A stretch of 21,647 nucleotides of DNA. Source: Govanella sp037189785. GTDB taxonomy: Bacteria > Pseudomonadota > Alphaproteobacteria > Sphingomonadales > Govanellaceae. A program made the translations under genes and the position numbers. This document shows positions 1 through 9,446 of the stretch, one piece after another; the stretch's first letter is position 1, and each line of letters begins with the position of its first letter. The notes under the pieces were generated by a model, which saw nothing but the letters and a program-made list of their open reading frames with translations, was not told where the DNA came from and searched no databases. Where the stretch lies: contig JBBCIP010000071.1 in NCBI GenBank assembly GCA_037189785.1, forward strand, positions 1 through 21,647, in the 5' to 3' direction.

Positions 1-1829
<1,829 letters not shown>

Positions 1830-1833
<4 letters not shown>

Positions 1834-3044
1834 GGCGCAACCTTTCGGGGGTCCGACGTGGCTGCGATTGTCTGTGTCGTTTTATTGAATGACACCTTGG
1901 CCCCTGGGCTCAAGCGCGAATGGCCGTCGCTGACGATCGTATCACCGGCGGAAATCCCGTCCGTGATAATGACAAAGTCGTCATTGCTGTAGCCGAGCTT
2001 GACCGGCACGCGTTGTGCGGTTTCATTTTCAATGCGATAGACGAAGCTTCCGCTCAACCCTGGACGCACGGCGGCGGTCGGCAACACCACCGCTTGCGCT
2101 GTGAAGCCGGTGCGGATTTGAACGGCGACAAAACTGCCGGGCGACAATTGTTCCGTCGTGTTGTCAAAAATCGCGCGCACCCGCTTGGTGCCGGTGGTTG
2201 GATCTATCGTGTTGTCCAAAGCGCTGATGGTTCCACGCCCGAGTTGGGTCAAACCGTCGGCGCTCATGGCTTCCACCGTGGCGCCATCCGGCTGCTGCAA
2301 GGCGGTCTGTAATGAGGAAAGTTGAGATTGCGAGATCGGGAAAACGATCGAAATAGGATTAATTTGACTGACCGAGACAATGCCGTTCTGATCGCTTGTG
2401 CGGACCAGATTACCGGCGTCGACCCGGCGAATGCCGACCCGTCCCGCGACCGGCGAGGTGATTTTCGTGTAGGATAAATTGACCTTCGCCGTTTCCACAT
2501 TGGCGCGGTTCAAGCGCACGCTGGCCCGCAATTGTTCGGTGTCGGCCAGTTGCTGATCGGCGATTTGTTTGGAAATGGCGCCCCGGTTCAGCAATGTCTG
2601 ATAGCGGGTCAGATCCAATTCGGCGGCCTTGAGCAGGGCTTGGTCACGGGCCAGTTGGGCTTCGGCGGCCTCCAAGGCGGCCTTTGGGGTGCGATCGTCG
2701 ATACTGGCCAGTAATGCCCCTTTGGCCACCAATTCCCCTTCTTTGAAGTGGATCGCGGTCAGGATGCCGTCGATTTGCGTCCGCACCGTCACGTGGTGCA
2801 AGGATTCGACGGTACCAACCACGTTGCTGCTATGGACGGCATCCCTTTGCTCAGCCAAAATCGCGGTGACGGGCACGGCAGGGGGTGGACCATTGGTGGC
2901 CTTGGACGGGCCGGAGAATGCCCAGATCGCAGCGATGGCAACGAGCGCCACGGCGCTGGCGCCGATGATGAGGGGTTTCCGATCCCGCCAAAAAGCAGTG
3001 GAGACAGAGGGTTTCGACGGGTCTGGTGAGGATGTGTTTTGCAT
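1830..3044 (-). CDS. RND efflux periplasmic adaptor (membrane fusion protein, MdtA/AcrA-like)
   Basis: This 404-residue adaptor links an RND pump to an outer-membrane channel. It has a cytoplasmic N-terminal stretch, a TM anchor at about residues 24-43 and no lipobox cysteine, so it is anchored by the helix rather than by lipid. The first half of the barrel-sandwich domain is near 85-118 (VRTQIDGILTAIHFKEGELV). An Ala/Leu/Gln-rich coiled-coil hairpin spans about 120-190. The second barrel-sandwich half is near 195-215 (ITSPVAGRVGIRRVDAG), followed by beta-barrel and membrane-proximal domains. The segment GIVSVSQINPISIVFPIS resembles MdtA. An in-frame stop three codons upstream makes 3044 the first possible start; the ribosome-binding site is weak. 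It is the first gene of the efflux operon, and the pump gene overlaps its stop by 4 nt. Confidence 0.95.
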
Positions 3045-3087
3045 GCCACATCAGTAAATGGTGCACCGCGTCATCATCCTTACCGAA

Positions 3088-3107
3088 AAATGACAAAACT
3101 GACATTT
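3088..3107. promoter_or_regulatory. Inverted repeat, candidate operator of the efflux operon
   Basis: AAATGACA and TGACATTT (7 of 8 positions complementary) flank a 4-nt AAAC spacer. The site lies 44 bp upstream of the adaptor start, in the 115-bp spacer 3045-3159 that must hold the efflux promoter. A 20-bp dyad of this kind suits a TetR- or MarR-type repressor, but no such gene is in the window. The repeat is seen directly; its role is inferred. Confidence 0.4.
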
Positions 3108-3159
3108 ACACTAAGCTGCGCTTTGGGGATTATTAATATTAACTATATTTATCAGATAG

Positions 3160-4059
3160 TTATTGAATATTCCCTGGTGTCGCCGATGACAGTTTTGTGA
3201 TCATAGCCTGTAACGCTTGATTGAACGCGGCGGGGTCTTCCATCATCAAGAAATGCCGGACTTTGGGAAGCTGGACCACTGTCACACCGGGATGGAGGCG
3301 GGTCAGGGCCGCGTTGTCGACGGCCGACGCATCGGAATTGATGAAACCCAATGGAATATCGGTGATGGCACTGATGCCGCCAGGCGCGTCATAGTCTTCC
3401 AGGGCCCGCACCAGGTCCAAAGCGATTGTCGCCGGGGCGGAGGCCATGTCGGCCGCGACCCAGTCGGCAAGGGCCGGATTGCTGGCGGGGTGGAAATAGC
3501 GGTCGCGGGCCATGCTATGGGTGGCGGCGTAAAAATTAGCCCCCAGGTGCGACATCATGGCCTCGAATTCGGCTTTGTCACGTTTGAATGTCGGCCGTTT
3601 GAGCGTATCGACCCCGATTACCGCCTGAACCCGGCCCGGCATCTGACGTGCGGCTTCAATGGCCACGGGGCCGCCCATGGAATGACCGATCAGGATGACG
3701 GTTTGGCTACCGCTTGCGGCCACAACGCTCGCCACATCCCGACCGAATGCGGCCATCGACCATTTTTGGCGACTGTCCGAAGACTGGCCGTGCCCGGGCA
3801 AGTCAATGGTGATAACCCGATAATTTTGTGCGAAATGCGGAGTTTGAAAGCGCCAATAGCTGCGGTCGCACATCCAGCCATGAATGAACACTAGCGTCGG
3901 GCCCGAGCGGTCCAAAGACTTGGACGGACCGTGGACGTCATAAGCAATGCGTTGCTGGTCTGCTGTTTCTACCATTTTGGTCGTCGGCTGAGGCTCTGCT
4001 GCGGTACCGGTCGTCATCGAAATCAGGCCATAAATTATGATACTTATAATCGCTTTCAT
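3160..4059 (-). CDS. Exported alpha/beta hydrolase (lipase/esterase-like)
   Basis: This 299-residue serine hydrolase acts on an unknown ester or related bond. The N-terminus MKAIISIIIYGLISMTTGTA looks like a signal peptide cut before AEPQ, so the enzyme is probably periplasmic. LVFIHGWMCDRSYW (residues 56-69) supplies the oxyanion-hole HG motif. GHSMGG places the nucleophile at Ser127, VRHFLMMEDP gives His269, and Asp243 is a likely acid residue. I chose the start at 4059, not the upstream in-frame ATG at 4101, because GGGAGAG stands 4-5 nt before it and the signal peptide begins there. It diverges from the exported esterase at 4249. The efflux operon follows on the same strand after a 115-bp AT-rich gap, so it may have its own promoter. 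Substrate unknown. Confidence 0.85.
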   Translation of the reverse strand: MKAIISIIIYGLISMTTGTAAEPQPTTKMVETADQQRIAYDVHGPSKSLDRSGPTLVFIHGWMCDRSYWRFQTPHFAQNYRVITIDLPGHGQSSDSRQKWSMAAFGRDVASVVAASGSQTVILIGHSMGGPVAIEAARQMPGRVQAVIGVDTLKRPTFKRDKAEFEAMMSHLGANFYAATHSMARDRYFHPASNPALADWVAADMASAPATIALDLVRALEDYDAPGGISAITDIPLGFINSDASAVDNAALTRLHPGVTVVQLPKVRHFLMMEDPAAFNQALQAMITKLSSATPGNIQ

Positions 4060-4248
4060 GATCTCTCCCAAATGTCCGGTCCGGATGTCGGTGTAGAACA
4101 CAATTTATATGGCATCAGCCATAGGTTTTGACGGCAAAGCACCCTATTTCCCGGATAGTGTTGTGGCGGGAGAAAGCGAATTTCGGTCCGGAATCCGGCC
4201 GGGGCCCACGTCTAGTAATCGTGTCTACTAGAGCATAAGGGCTTTTGC
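4060..4248. promoter_or_regulatory. Divergent promoter region between two exported hydrolases
   Basis: This 189-bp spacer must drive both the minus-strand hydrolase and the plus-strand esterase. It contains a 22-bp inverted repeat, TCTAGTA-8 nt-TACTAGA (4211-4232), just before the AAGGG ribosome-binding site of the plus-strand gene. It also has GGTCCGGA twice (4078-4085 and 4185-4192). I could not fix -35/-10 boxes with confidence. Confidence 0.5.
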
Positions 4249-5505
4249 ATGGCGTTTCATGGCAGCGTTCACCGTATTCCACTTGGCATCACCGGCGGAA
4301 TTGCAGCATTTCTTCTATCCCTCAGCGGCGCTGTCGCTGCGCCGCCGGAGCCCACGGATAAAGAACGAGCTGCGTGGGAGCTGTTGCAGCAACCGAACAG
4401 CTATTTTCAAGAACGGCTCCAAAATCCCGCTGCTGTGGTGGATGGCCAGACCCTTCATCCTAAAATTCAATATACCAATGAACAAAGCGGTCGTGGTGCC
4501 GATGCCGCCGCGCGTCGTGCGCGATTGGCCAAGGCCCTCCAAACTCCCGAAGGTCGCGCCGCCGTACGCACTGCAGTCGATCGGTCATGGCATTTCACCA
4601 CCAAGGTGACCGCGGATATGGCTGCTGTTGAAGACCGTACGATCCCGGGTCCGGGCCCAGGGCTAGGATCAGCATCAGCATCAGGTGGCCCCATCGATAT
4701 TCGCATTTACCGCCCACAAACAACCGAAGCCGGGCCTTTGCCGGTGCTGGTTTATTACCATGGTGGGGCGTGGTTGTTTGCCAGTATCGATGCCGTTGAT
4801 CGGGCGGTGCGGTTGATTGCCAACGAAGCGCAAGTCATCGTCGTTTCGGTCAACTATCGTCTGGCGCCTGAAAACCCTTTCCCCGCTGCCCAGGATGATG
4901 CTCTGGCCGCCTATCGTTGGGTTTTGGAAAATGCTGCGTCGTTCGGCGGTGATCCGGCAGTAACCGCCATCGGTGGTGACAGCGCGGGTGGTGGCATGGC
5001 TTTGGTAACAGCGATGCGGCAGCGGGATGATGGACTGCCATTGCCGAATTATCTGCTGCTTTATTATCCGGCTGTGGACATGCGCATGGATTACCGCGCC
5101 AATGAGTTGTTCGGCGACGGCTATGGGCTTGATAATCACTTGGCCAATGTCGTCTATGACTTAGTGTTCCCGACGGTAGAAAGCCGCAATCATCCTTACG
5201 CGTCCCCGCTACAGGCCGACAACCTAAAAGGCTTGCCGCCAACAATTTTGGCGACAGCCGGTTTCGACATCTTGCGCGATCAAGGTGCGGCCATGGCCAA
5301 ACGGTTGGCGGATGAAAACGGCAATGTCGTTTATTTCAATTACCCATCTTTGAACCATGGATTCATGCAGCATTCGGGCACCATTGACGATGCAGAACGG
5401 GCATCGACCGACACCGCGCGTTTCCTTGGCAGTGCGCTGAGAAGTCAGGTGAAGCAGAATGCGATCCTGCAAACCATTCCCGCCGCGCACAGCAAGAAGA
5501 ATTGA
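4249..5505 (+). CDS. Exported HSL-family (alpha/beta hydrolase fold-3) esterase
   Basis: This 418-residue carboxylesterase belongs to the hormone-sensitive-lipase (family IV) group. A signal peptide covers residues 1-30 (hydrophobic GGIAAFLLSLSGAVA, cut near AVA-AP), so it acts outside the cytoplasm. A helical stretch of about 100 residues precedes the catalytic core, making it longer than the usual 300-350 residues. Core motifs are HGGAW (171-175, oxyanion hole), YRLAPE (203-208), GDSAGGG with nucleophile Ser245, GFDILRD with Asp340, and LNHGF with His370. A Gly/Pro/Ser linker (about 133-147) comes partly from a short repeat of the hexamer ATCAGC (4668-4684). AAGGG lies about 8 nt before the ATG. 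The next gene begins 17 bp after the stop, so the two probably share a transcript. Confidence 0.92.
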   Translation: MAFHGSVHRIPLGITGGIAAFLLSLSGAVAAPPEPTDKERAAWELLQQPNSYFQERLQNPAAVVDGQTLHPKIQYTNEQSGRGADAAARRARLAKALQTPEGRAAVRTAVDRSWHFTTKVTADMAAVEDRTIPGPGPGLGSASASGGPIDIRIYRPQTTEAGPLPVLVYYHGGAWLFASIDAVDRAVRLIANEAQVIVVSVNYRLAPENPFPAAQDDALAAYRWVLENAASFGGDPAVTAIGGDSAGGGMALVTAMRQRDDGLPLPNYLLLYYPAVDMRMDYRANELFGDGYGLDNHLANVVYDLVFPTVESRNHPYASPLQADNLKGLPPTILATAGFDILRDQGAAMAKRLADENGNVVYFNYPSLNHGFMQHSGTIDDAERASTDTARFLGSALRSQVKQNAILQTIPAAHSKKN

Positions 5506-5522
5506 TTTTAGTAAAGGTTTTA

Positions 5523-6650
5523 ATGTCTATGACGGATACAGTACCGACCACGCCTTTTCCCTTGGTTCACATCGCTGGGAATGCACCGGACCGTGGCTAT
5601 AGCTATGGACGCCAGGCGGGCGATCGCATCGCGGGTGGGATCGAGTTATATCGTGATGCCTTCAACACAGTGGGGATCGGTTGGGATGAAGCCCTGTCCT
5701 ATGCCAAACGCTTCCGCGATCAGATTGAAACCTACGATGCGGATATGTATCGCGAGATCGAAGGCATCGCCAAAGGCAGCGCTCAACCGGTCGAAGCCAT
5801 TGTCATCCTGAACGCCCGCACGGAAATCATTTTTTGGCGCGACAACGAACGTGAACAGCACAGAACGCCCTCGATGCAGGAAGAATGCACGGCGGCCTTG
5901 GCCTTGCCGAGTGCGACCAGCGATGGCCGGGTGTTGCATGGGCAAAACTGGGATTGGAATCCACGCTGCGCCGACACCGGCGTCGTTTTGCGGATCGAAA
6001 ATGAAGACGGTCCCAATATTCTAAGCTTTGTCGAAGCGGGACAACTGGCCCGTCATGGGATGAACAGTGCGGGCATTGCGCTGACTGTGAACGGCCTGCA
6101 ATGCAATCTGGATGGTGGTAAAATTGGTGTCGCCAATCCGTTAATTCGTCGGCGTTTGTTATCGTCACCGACCTTGGCAGGGGCCATTGATGCGGTTTTG
6201 AATACACCGATTTCGTTTTCTCATAATCTGTTGATTAGCCATTCCGCCGGTGTTGCGGTCAATCTTGAAGCGACACCCGAGAACGTTTATTGGATGCAGC
6301 CTGAAAACGGTTTCTTTGTGCATGCCAATCACTTCAAGTGCCCGGTGGCGCGTGCCAAAATTCACGATATCGGATTGCAGCGTTGCCCGGAATCGCTATA
6401 TCGCGATCAACGTATTCATGATCATTTCAAGGCGGCCCTGGGCCATGTGACAATCGATACGTTCAAATCGGCGTTTGCCGATACCTTTGGCGCACCTGAT
6501 GCAATTTTAAGAACGCCGAAAGCGCGACCGGGCGGGAATTTATCCGGTACGGTGGCAAGTCTGATTATGGATACGACCAATGGTCGGATGTTGATTGCGC
6601 CAAGCCCCTATAAGGGTATTCATTACACGGAATACAGCCTCGATTTCTAG
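5523..6650 (+). CDS. C45 / acyl-CoA:6-APA acyltransferase-like Ntn hydrolase
   Basis: This 375-residue protein resembles the penicillin acyltransferase (peptidase C45) family. These proenzymes cleave themselves to expose an N-terminal cysteine, then hydrolyse or transfer acyl groups on amide bonds. The likely nucleophile is Cys122 in QEECTAAL, where cleavage would fall between Glu121 and Cys122; the fungal enzyme cuts at Gly-Cys. Supporting motifs are NARTE (97-101), GQNWDW (140-145) and the C-terminal SGTVASLIMD. There is no signal peptide, so the protein should be cytoplasmic. A TTG at 5502 would overlap the esterase stop. I prefer the ATG at 5523, which has TAAAGG 5 nt upstream; the ATG at 5529 is also possible. 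It follows the exported esterase as the second gene of a plus-strand pair. The real substrate is unknown; beta-lactams are only one option. Confidence 0.88.
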   Translation: MSMTDTVPTTPFPLVHIAGNAPDRGYSYGRQAGDRIAGGIELYRDAFNTVGIGWDEALSYAKRFRDQIETYDADMYREIEGIAKGSAQPVEAIVILNARTEIIFWRDNEREQHRTPSMQEECTAALALPSATSDGRVLHGQNWDWNPRCADTGVVLRIENEDGPNILSFVEAGQLARHGMNSAGIALTVNGLQCNLDGGKIGVANPLIRRRLLSSPTLAGAIDAVLNTPISFSHNLLISHSAGVAVNLEATPENVYWMQPENGFFVHANHFKCPVARAKIHDIGLQRCPESLYRDQRIHDHFKAALGHVTIDTFKSAFADTFGAPDAILRTPKARPGGNLSGTVASLIMDTTNGRMLIAPSPYKGIHYTEYSLDF

Positions 6651-6675
6651 AGGCTTCAATTCAAGATCTGAATGT

Positions 6676-7515
6676 CTAAAGATTTTGGCTATTTAAAACA
6701 TCTGCAAAAAATTCACGTGTTTTCTGGGCGACTGCGGTGACATCGTGGGTTGCCCCGGAAACGCTATCCAGCACTACGATCGCGCCGACAGCTTTAAAGG
6801 CCTGGGCTAACGTCGCGATCCGTTCATTGCGGGTGCGACCGGCGGCATTGGCCCCATCCATATAATAACGGTCGCCCGGTTCAAAAGTGATTTCCCAAGT
6901 TTCGGAATCCGCGTCGCCCACAACAAAGTGAATGGGCAAATTTTGAAACGCCTCCGGATCAACGGTCAGACCGAACAGATCCTGTGTGTTGCGGATGCCG
7001 ACCCACCAATCTTGTGTATCATCCAAAATAGTGACGGCCCCCGGGGCGCCGACCGATGCCGCGAGAATTCGATCAGGATGTAGGATCGTAAAGCGATGGG
7101 TAAAGTGACCTCCGCCGGAAAACCCAAACATTAAAACTTTATCGCCGTCGATGCCGTAACGCTCGGCGACTTCGGCGATCATATCGAGCATGACCAAATC
7201 ATAACGGATATCGGCTTCGCGCATATATTTATAACCGCTCTGATTGCCGTCTTGCAGGACATTCGCCGGGAACAATGGGGCCAGAACGATACACTTGTTA
7301 TATTCGGCAAATTCCGCAAACAGATCGCGATACAGCGACTGCATCCGCCCTGTACCATGAACGGAGACGATGATTTTCATGGCTTTACGGTCCATGCGGT
7401 CGATCCGATGGGGAACATAAAGACCGTAACAGAACCGTGGATCATAGCGCGCGGAATAAATCGGTGTCGCACCGCGGTCATAGGTTTGTTCAAATAAAGC
7501 GTCTTTGTCTGTCAT
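6676..7515 (-). CDS. Cytoplasmic alpha/beta hydrolase (PHB-depolymerase/esterase-like)
   Basis: This 279-residue alpha/beta hydrolase has no signal peptide. IIVSVHGTGRMQSLYRD (48-64) carries the HG oxyanion motif. GFSGGG gives the nucleophile Ser133, VVGDADSE (198-205) probably supplies the acid, and ATHDV gives His257. The layout resembles PHB-depolymerase-like or LpqC-like esterases, and also serine esterases that open ester-linked oligomers. GAAGA lies 7 nt before the ATG. The gene starts 44 bp after the stop of the transporter ATPase on the same strand, so it is likely co-transcribed and may act on the imported substrate. It converges with the C45-type gene, only 25 bp separating the stops. 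Function beyond hydrolase is not established. Confidence 0.82.
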   Translation of the reverse strand: MTDKDALFEQTYDRGATPIYSARYDPRFCYGLYVPHRIDRMDRKAMKIIVSVHGTGRMQSLYRDLFAEFAEYNKCIVLAPLFPANVLQDGNQSGYKYMREADIRYDLVMLDMIAEVAERYGIDGDKVLMFGFSGGGHFTHRFTILHPDRILAASVGAPGAVTILDDTQDWWVGIRNTQDLFGLTVDPEAFQNLPIHFVVGDADSETWEITFEPGDRYYMDGANAAGRTRNERIATLAQAFKAVGAIVVLDSVSGATHDVTAVAQKTREFFADVLNSQNL

Positions 7516-7551
7516 GATCGATCTTCAAGAATTATGGTCGATAATATCAAG
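7516..7551. repeat. Imperfect tandem motif upstream of the cytoplasmic hydrolase, resembling the AraC-locus repeat
   Basis: Two related copies, GATCGATCTTCAAG (7516-7529) and GGTCGATAATATCAAG (7536-7551), sit in the 44-bp gap before the hydrolase. The second matches 16629-16644, next to the AraC gene, at 15 of 16 positions. Copy spacing is 20-22 bp. The first copy overlaps the ribosome-binding site, so coincidence remains possible. Confidence 0.35.
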
Positions 7552-7559
7552 TCGGGGTA

Positions 7560-9296
7560 TCAAGCCAGAGATGGGTTTGATAAACAAGCCAGTGTTCGGG
7601 GTGACAAAACATATCCCCCGGTTCGGGTCCGTTCGACGATCGGCGTTGCCGCGATCAGTTGCCGTGTGTAAGGATGTTGGGGGGTATTGAAAATAGCCTC
7701 GCGACTGTCGAGTTCAACAATCTTACCCCGATATAAAACACAGACACGATCAGCCAAATGTTCCACCACGCCTAGATCATGGGACACAAATAAACACGAA
7801 AATTGTAGCCGTGTTTTTAGATCTAAGAAAAGATCAAGAATTTGCTTTTGCACGGTCAAATCCAACGCAGAAATCGGTTCGTCAGCGATAATCAGGCTTG
7901 GTTCCGAAACAATGGCGCGGGCGATATTGACCCGCTGGCGCTGGCCGCCTGACAATTGATGTGGCAAGCGTGTTGCCAAGGCCGGATCAAGTCCGACATG
8001 GTGCAAGGCTTGGGTAATCCGGTTTTGGCGTTGCTGTTTAGGGATATCGCTAAACAGCAATGCTTCCCCGATGATCGCCGCAACGGTCATGCGCGGGTCC
8101 AGGGCCCCGACCGGATCTTGGAAAATGAATTGAAGTTTGCGGGCTTTGGCCGGCAAGGTCTGCAACGGCCGGCCGTGCAATAGGATCGTGCCGCGGCTCA
8201 CGGGAATAAGTCCGGCGATGGTCCGGCTCAGGGTCGTTTTGCCTGATCCGGATTCGCCGATGATGGCCAGTGTTTCGCCTTTTGCCAAGGACAGACTGAC
8301 GTCATCAAGAACGGTGGTCGTCTGACGCGGGCCGATTGCCCATTTGCGCGGCCCTTGGAATGTGACGCTGATATTATTCACGGTCAGCACGACATCTGTG
8401 GCGGTTGGTGGGGCGCTGTCTTGTGCCGCAGTTGGGATCGCATCCAGCAGTTTCCGTGTGTAGGGATGCTGCGGATTGGAAAAGATGTCCTTGACCGGCC
8501 CCTGCTCAACAATACGGCCGGACTCCATAACGTGGACGGTCTCGGCGAAGTCGGCGACAACGGATAGATCGTGGGTCACAAGTAAAACGGCGGCGCCGAC
8601 ATCGCGGGCAACATCGCGCATCAGCGCCAGTGTTTCTTTTTGAACAAGCAGATCCAAGGCCGTAGTCGGTTCATCGGCGACGATCAGCGACGGCCGCCCG
8701 ATCAATGCTGCTGCGATCATCACGCGCTGCCGCATACCGCCCGATAATTCGTGTGGATAACAGTCAAGGCAGCCTTCCGGATCGCGGATTTGTACTTTGG
8801 TCAAAATATCAATGGCCAGGCGTCGCCGTTGGGCAGGGGAAAGACTGCGGTCGATCTCCAAAGGCTCCATAAGCTGCCGCCCGATCTTGAGGCTCGGGTT
8901 CATGCTCGACAACGGCTCTTGAAAAATATAGGCGATTTTCCGCCCCCGCAGGGCATTGACGGTTTCGGGCTTGGTCGTGATCAGGCAAAGGTCGTTGAAT
9001 AATAGCCGATCCGCTGTCACCTCGGCGTTTTGTGGCAACAGTCGGCCGAGCGCCCGGGTTAGAAGTGTCTTGCCGGACCCTGATTCGCCAACCAAGGCCG
9101 CGAATTCCCCCCGCCGCAATGTCAGCGATGCACGGGATACAACGGTAAGATGGGATGGATCTTTCGTATTTCCGGCACCATCCCCAGCGTCCTTATTTCC
9201 AGCGTCCTTATTCCCAGCGTCCTTTCTGGCGTTTCCCTTCGGAAAACGGATGTTTAGACCGGAAATATCGAGTAGGGTGCCGTGAATAACTGTCAT
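7560..9296 (-). CDS. Fused double ATP-binding subunit of a Dpp/Opp-type ABC importer
   Basis: This 578-residue protein joins two ABC ATPase domains, equivalent to DppD and DppF, as in YejF and GsiA. Domain 1 has Walker A GESGSGKT (70-77), signature LSGGMRQR (184-191), Walker B LIVADEP (204-210) and switch His242. Domain 2 has the same set at 347-354, LSGGQRQR (448-455), LIIADEP (468-474) and His506. Both domains end in the peptide-transporter signature HPYTR (277-281 and 541-545). All catalytic elements are intact, so both sites should hydrolyse ATP. An unusual insert at 21-46 contains DAGNK repeats. AAGGA lies 5 nt before the ATG. It is divergent from the GntR gene and separated from its presumed permeases (10990-12758) by two plus-strand regulators. 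Partnership with those permeases is inferred from proximity. Confidence 0.95.
   Translation of the reverse strand: MTVIHGTLLDISGLNIRFPKGNARKDAGNKDAGNKDAGDGAGNTKDPSHLTVVSRASLTLRRGEFAALVGESGSGKTLLTRALGRLLPQNAEVTADRLLFNDLCLITTKPETVNALRGRKIAYIFQEPLSSMNPSLKIGRQLMEPLEIDRSLSPAQRRRLAIDILTKVQIRDPEGCLDCYPHELSGGMRQRVMIAAALIGRPSLIVADEPTTALDLLVQKETLALMRDVARDVGAAVLLVTHDLSVVADFAETVHVMESGRIVEQGPVKDIFSNPQHPYTRKLLDAIPTAAQDSAPPTATDVVLTVNNISVTFQGPRKWAIGPRQTTTVLDDVSLSLAKGETLAIIGESGSGKTTLSRTIAGLIPVSRGTILLHGRPLQTLPAKARKLQFIFQDPVGALDPRMTVAAIIGEALLFSDIPKQQRQNRITQALHHVGLDPALATRLPHQLSGGQRQRVNIARAIVSEPSLIIADEPISALDLTVQKQILDLFLDLKTRLQFSCLFVSHDLGVVEHLADRVCVLYRGKIVELDSREAIFNTPQHPYTRQLIAATPIVERTRTGGYVLSPRTLACLSNPSLA
9186..9230. 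repeat. 15-bp minisatellite inside the ATPase gene
   Basis: Three head-to-tail units of AGCGTCCTTATTYCC begin at 9186, 9201 and 9216. The first two differ only at position 13, and the third diverges after nine bases. The 15-bp length keeps the reading frame and encodes repeated DAGNK on the minus strand (residues about 24-38 of the ATPase). Copy-number change would lengthen or shorten a loop without breaking the gene. Confidence 0.85.
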
Positions 9297-9446
9297 GAGC
9301 GTCCTTGATGTTCATTGTCATGACGATCATAAAGCGCAAATTCCTGATCTATGGTTTTGAAGATCCGGTCATTGCCGGGTCCGGATTTCACTTTTAGGAT
9401 GCGTCTCATGTCATGATGGTGAATTCTCCGCCGCAATGGAACAACT
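9297..9446. promoter_or_regulatory. Divergent promoter region of transporter ATPase and GntR regulator, with candidate operators
   Basis: This 150-bp spacer lies between two divergent starts. TGTCATGA occurs at 9316-9323 and 9409-9416, and again at 9291-9298 over the ATPase start codon. The 9314-9327 copy lies in a near-palindrome (ATTGTCATGACGAT, 12 of 14 symmetric). A second dyad, ATCCGG (9363-9368) with CCGGAT (9381-9386), is nearby. GntR regulators commonly bind short dyads of the GT-N-AC type next to their own gene, so autoregulation is likely. No boxes were confirmed. Confidence 0.45.

Noticed and set aside
3135..3171. AT-rich self-complementary stretch after the exported hydrolase as a terminator
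   Set aside because: Arms AACTAT/ATAGTT are short and weak and overlap the stop codon; no GC-rich stem or T run.
3217..3894. Plus-strand ORF of 225 residues
   Set aside because: Fully antisense to the exported alpha/beta hydrolase with all catalytic motifs intact; no ribosome-binding site or family motif.
5502..5522. TTG start for the C45-type gene overlapping the esterase stop
   Set aside because: The ATG at 5523 has TAAAGG at good spacing, while the TTG has none; the seven extra residues are not family-like.
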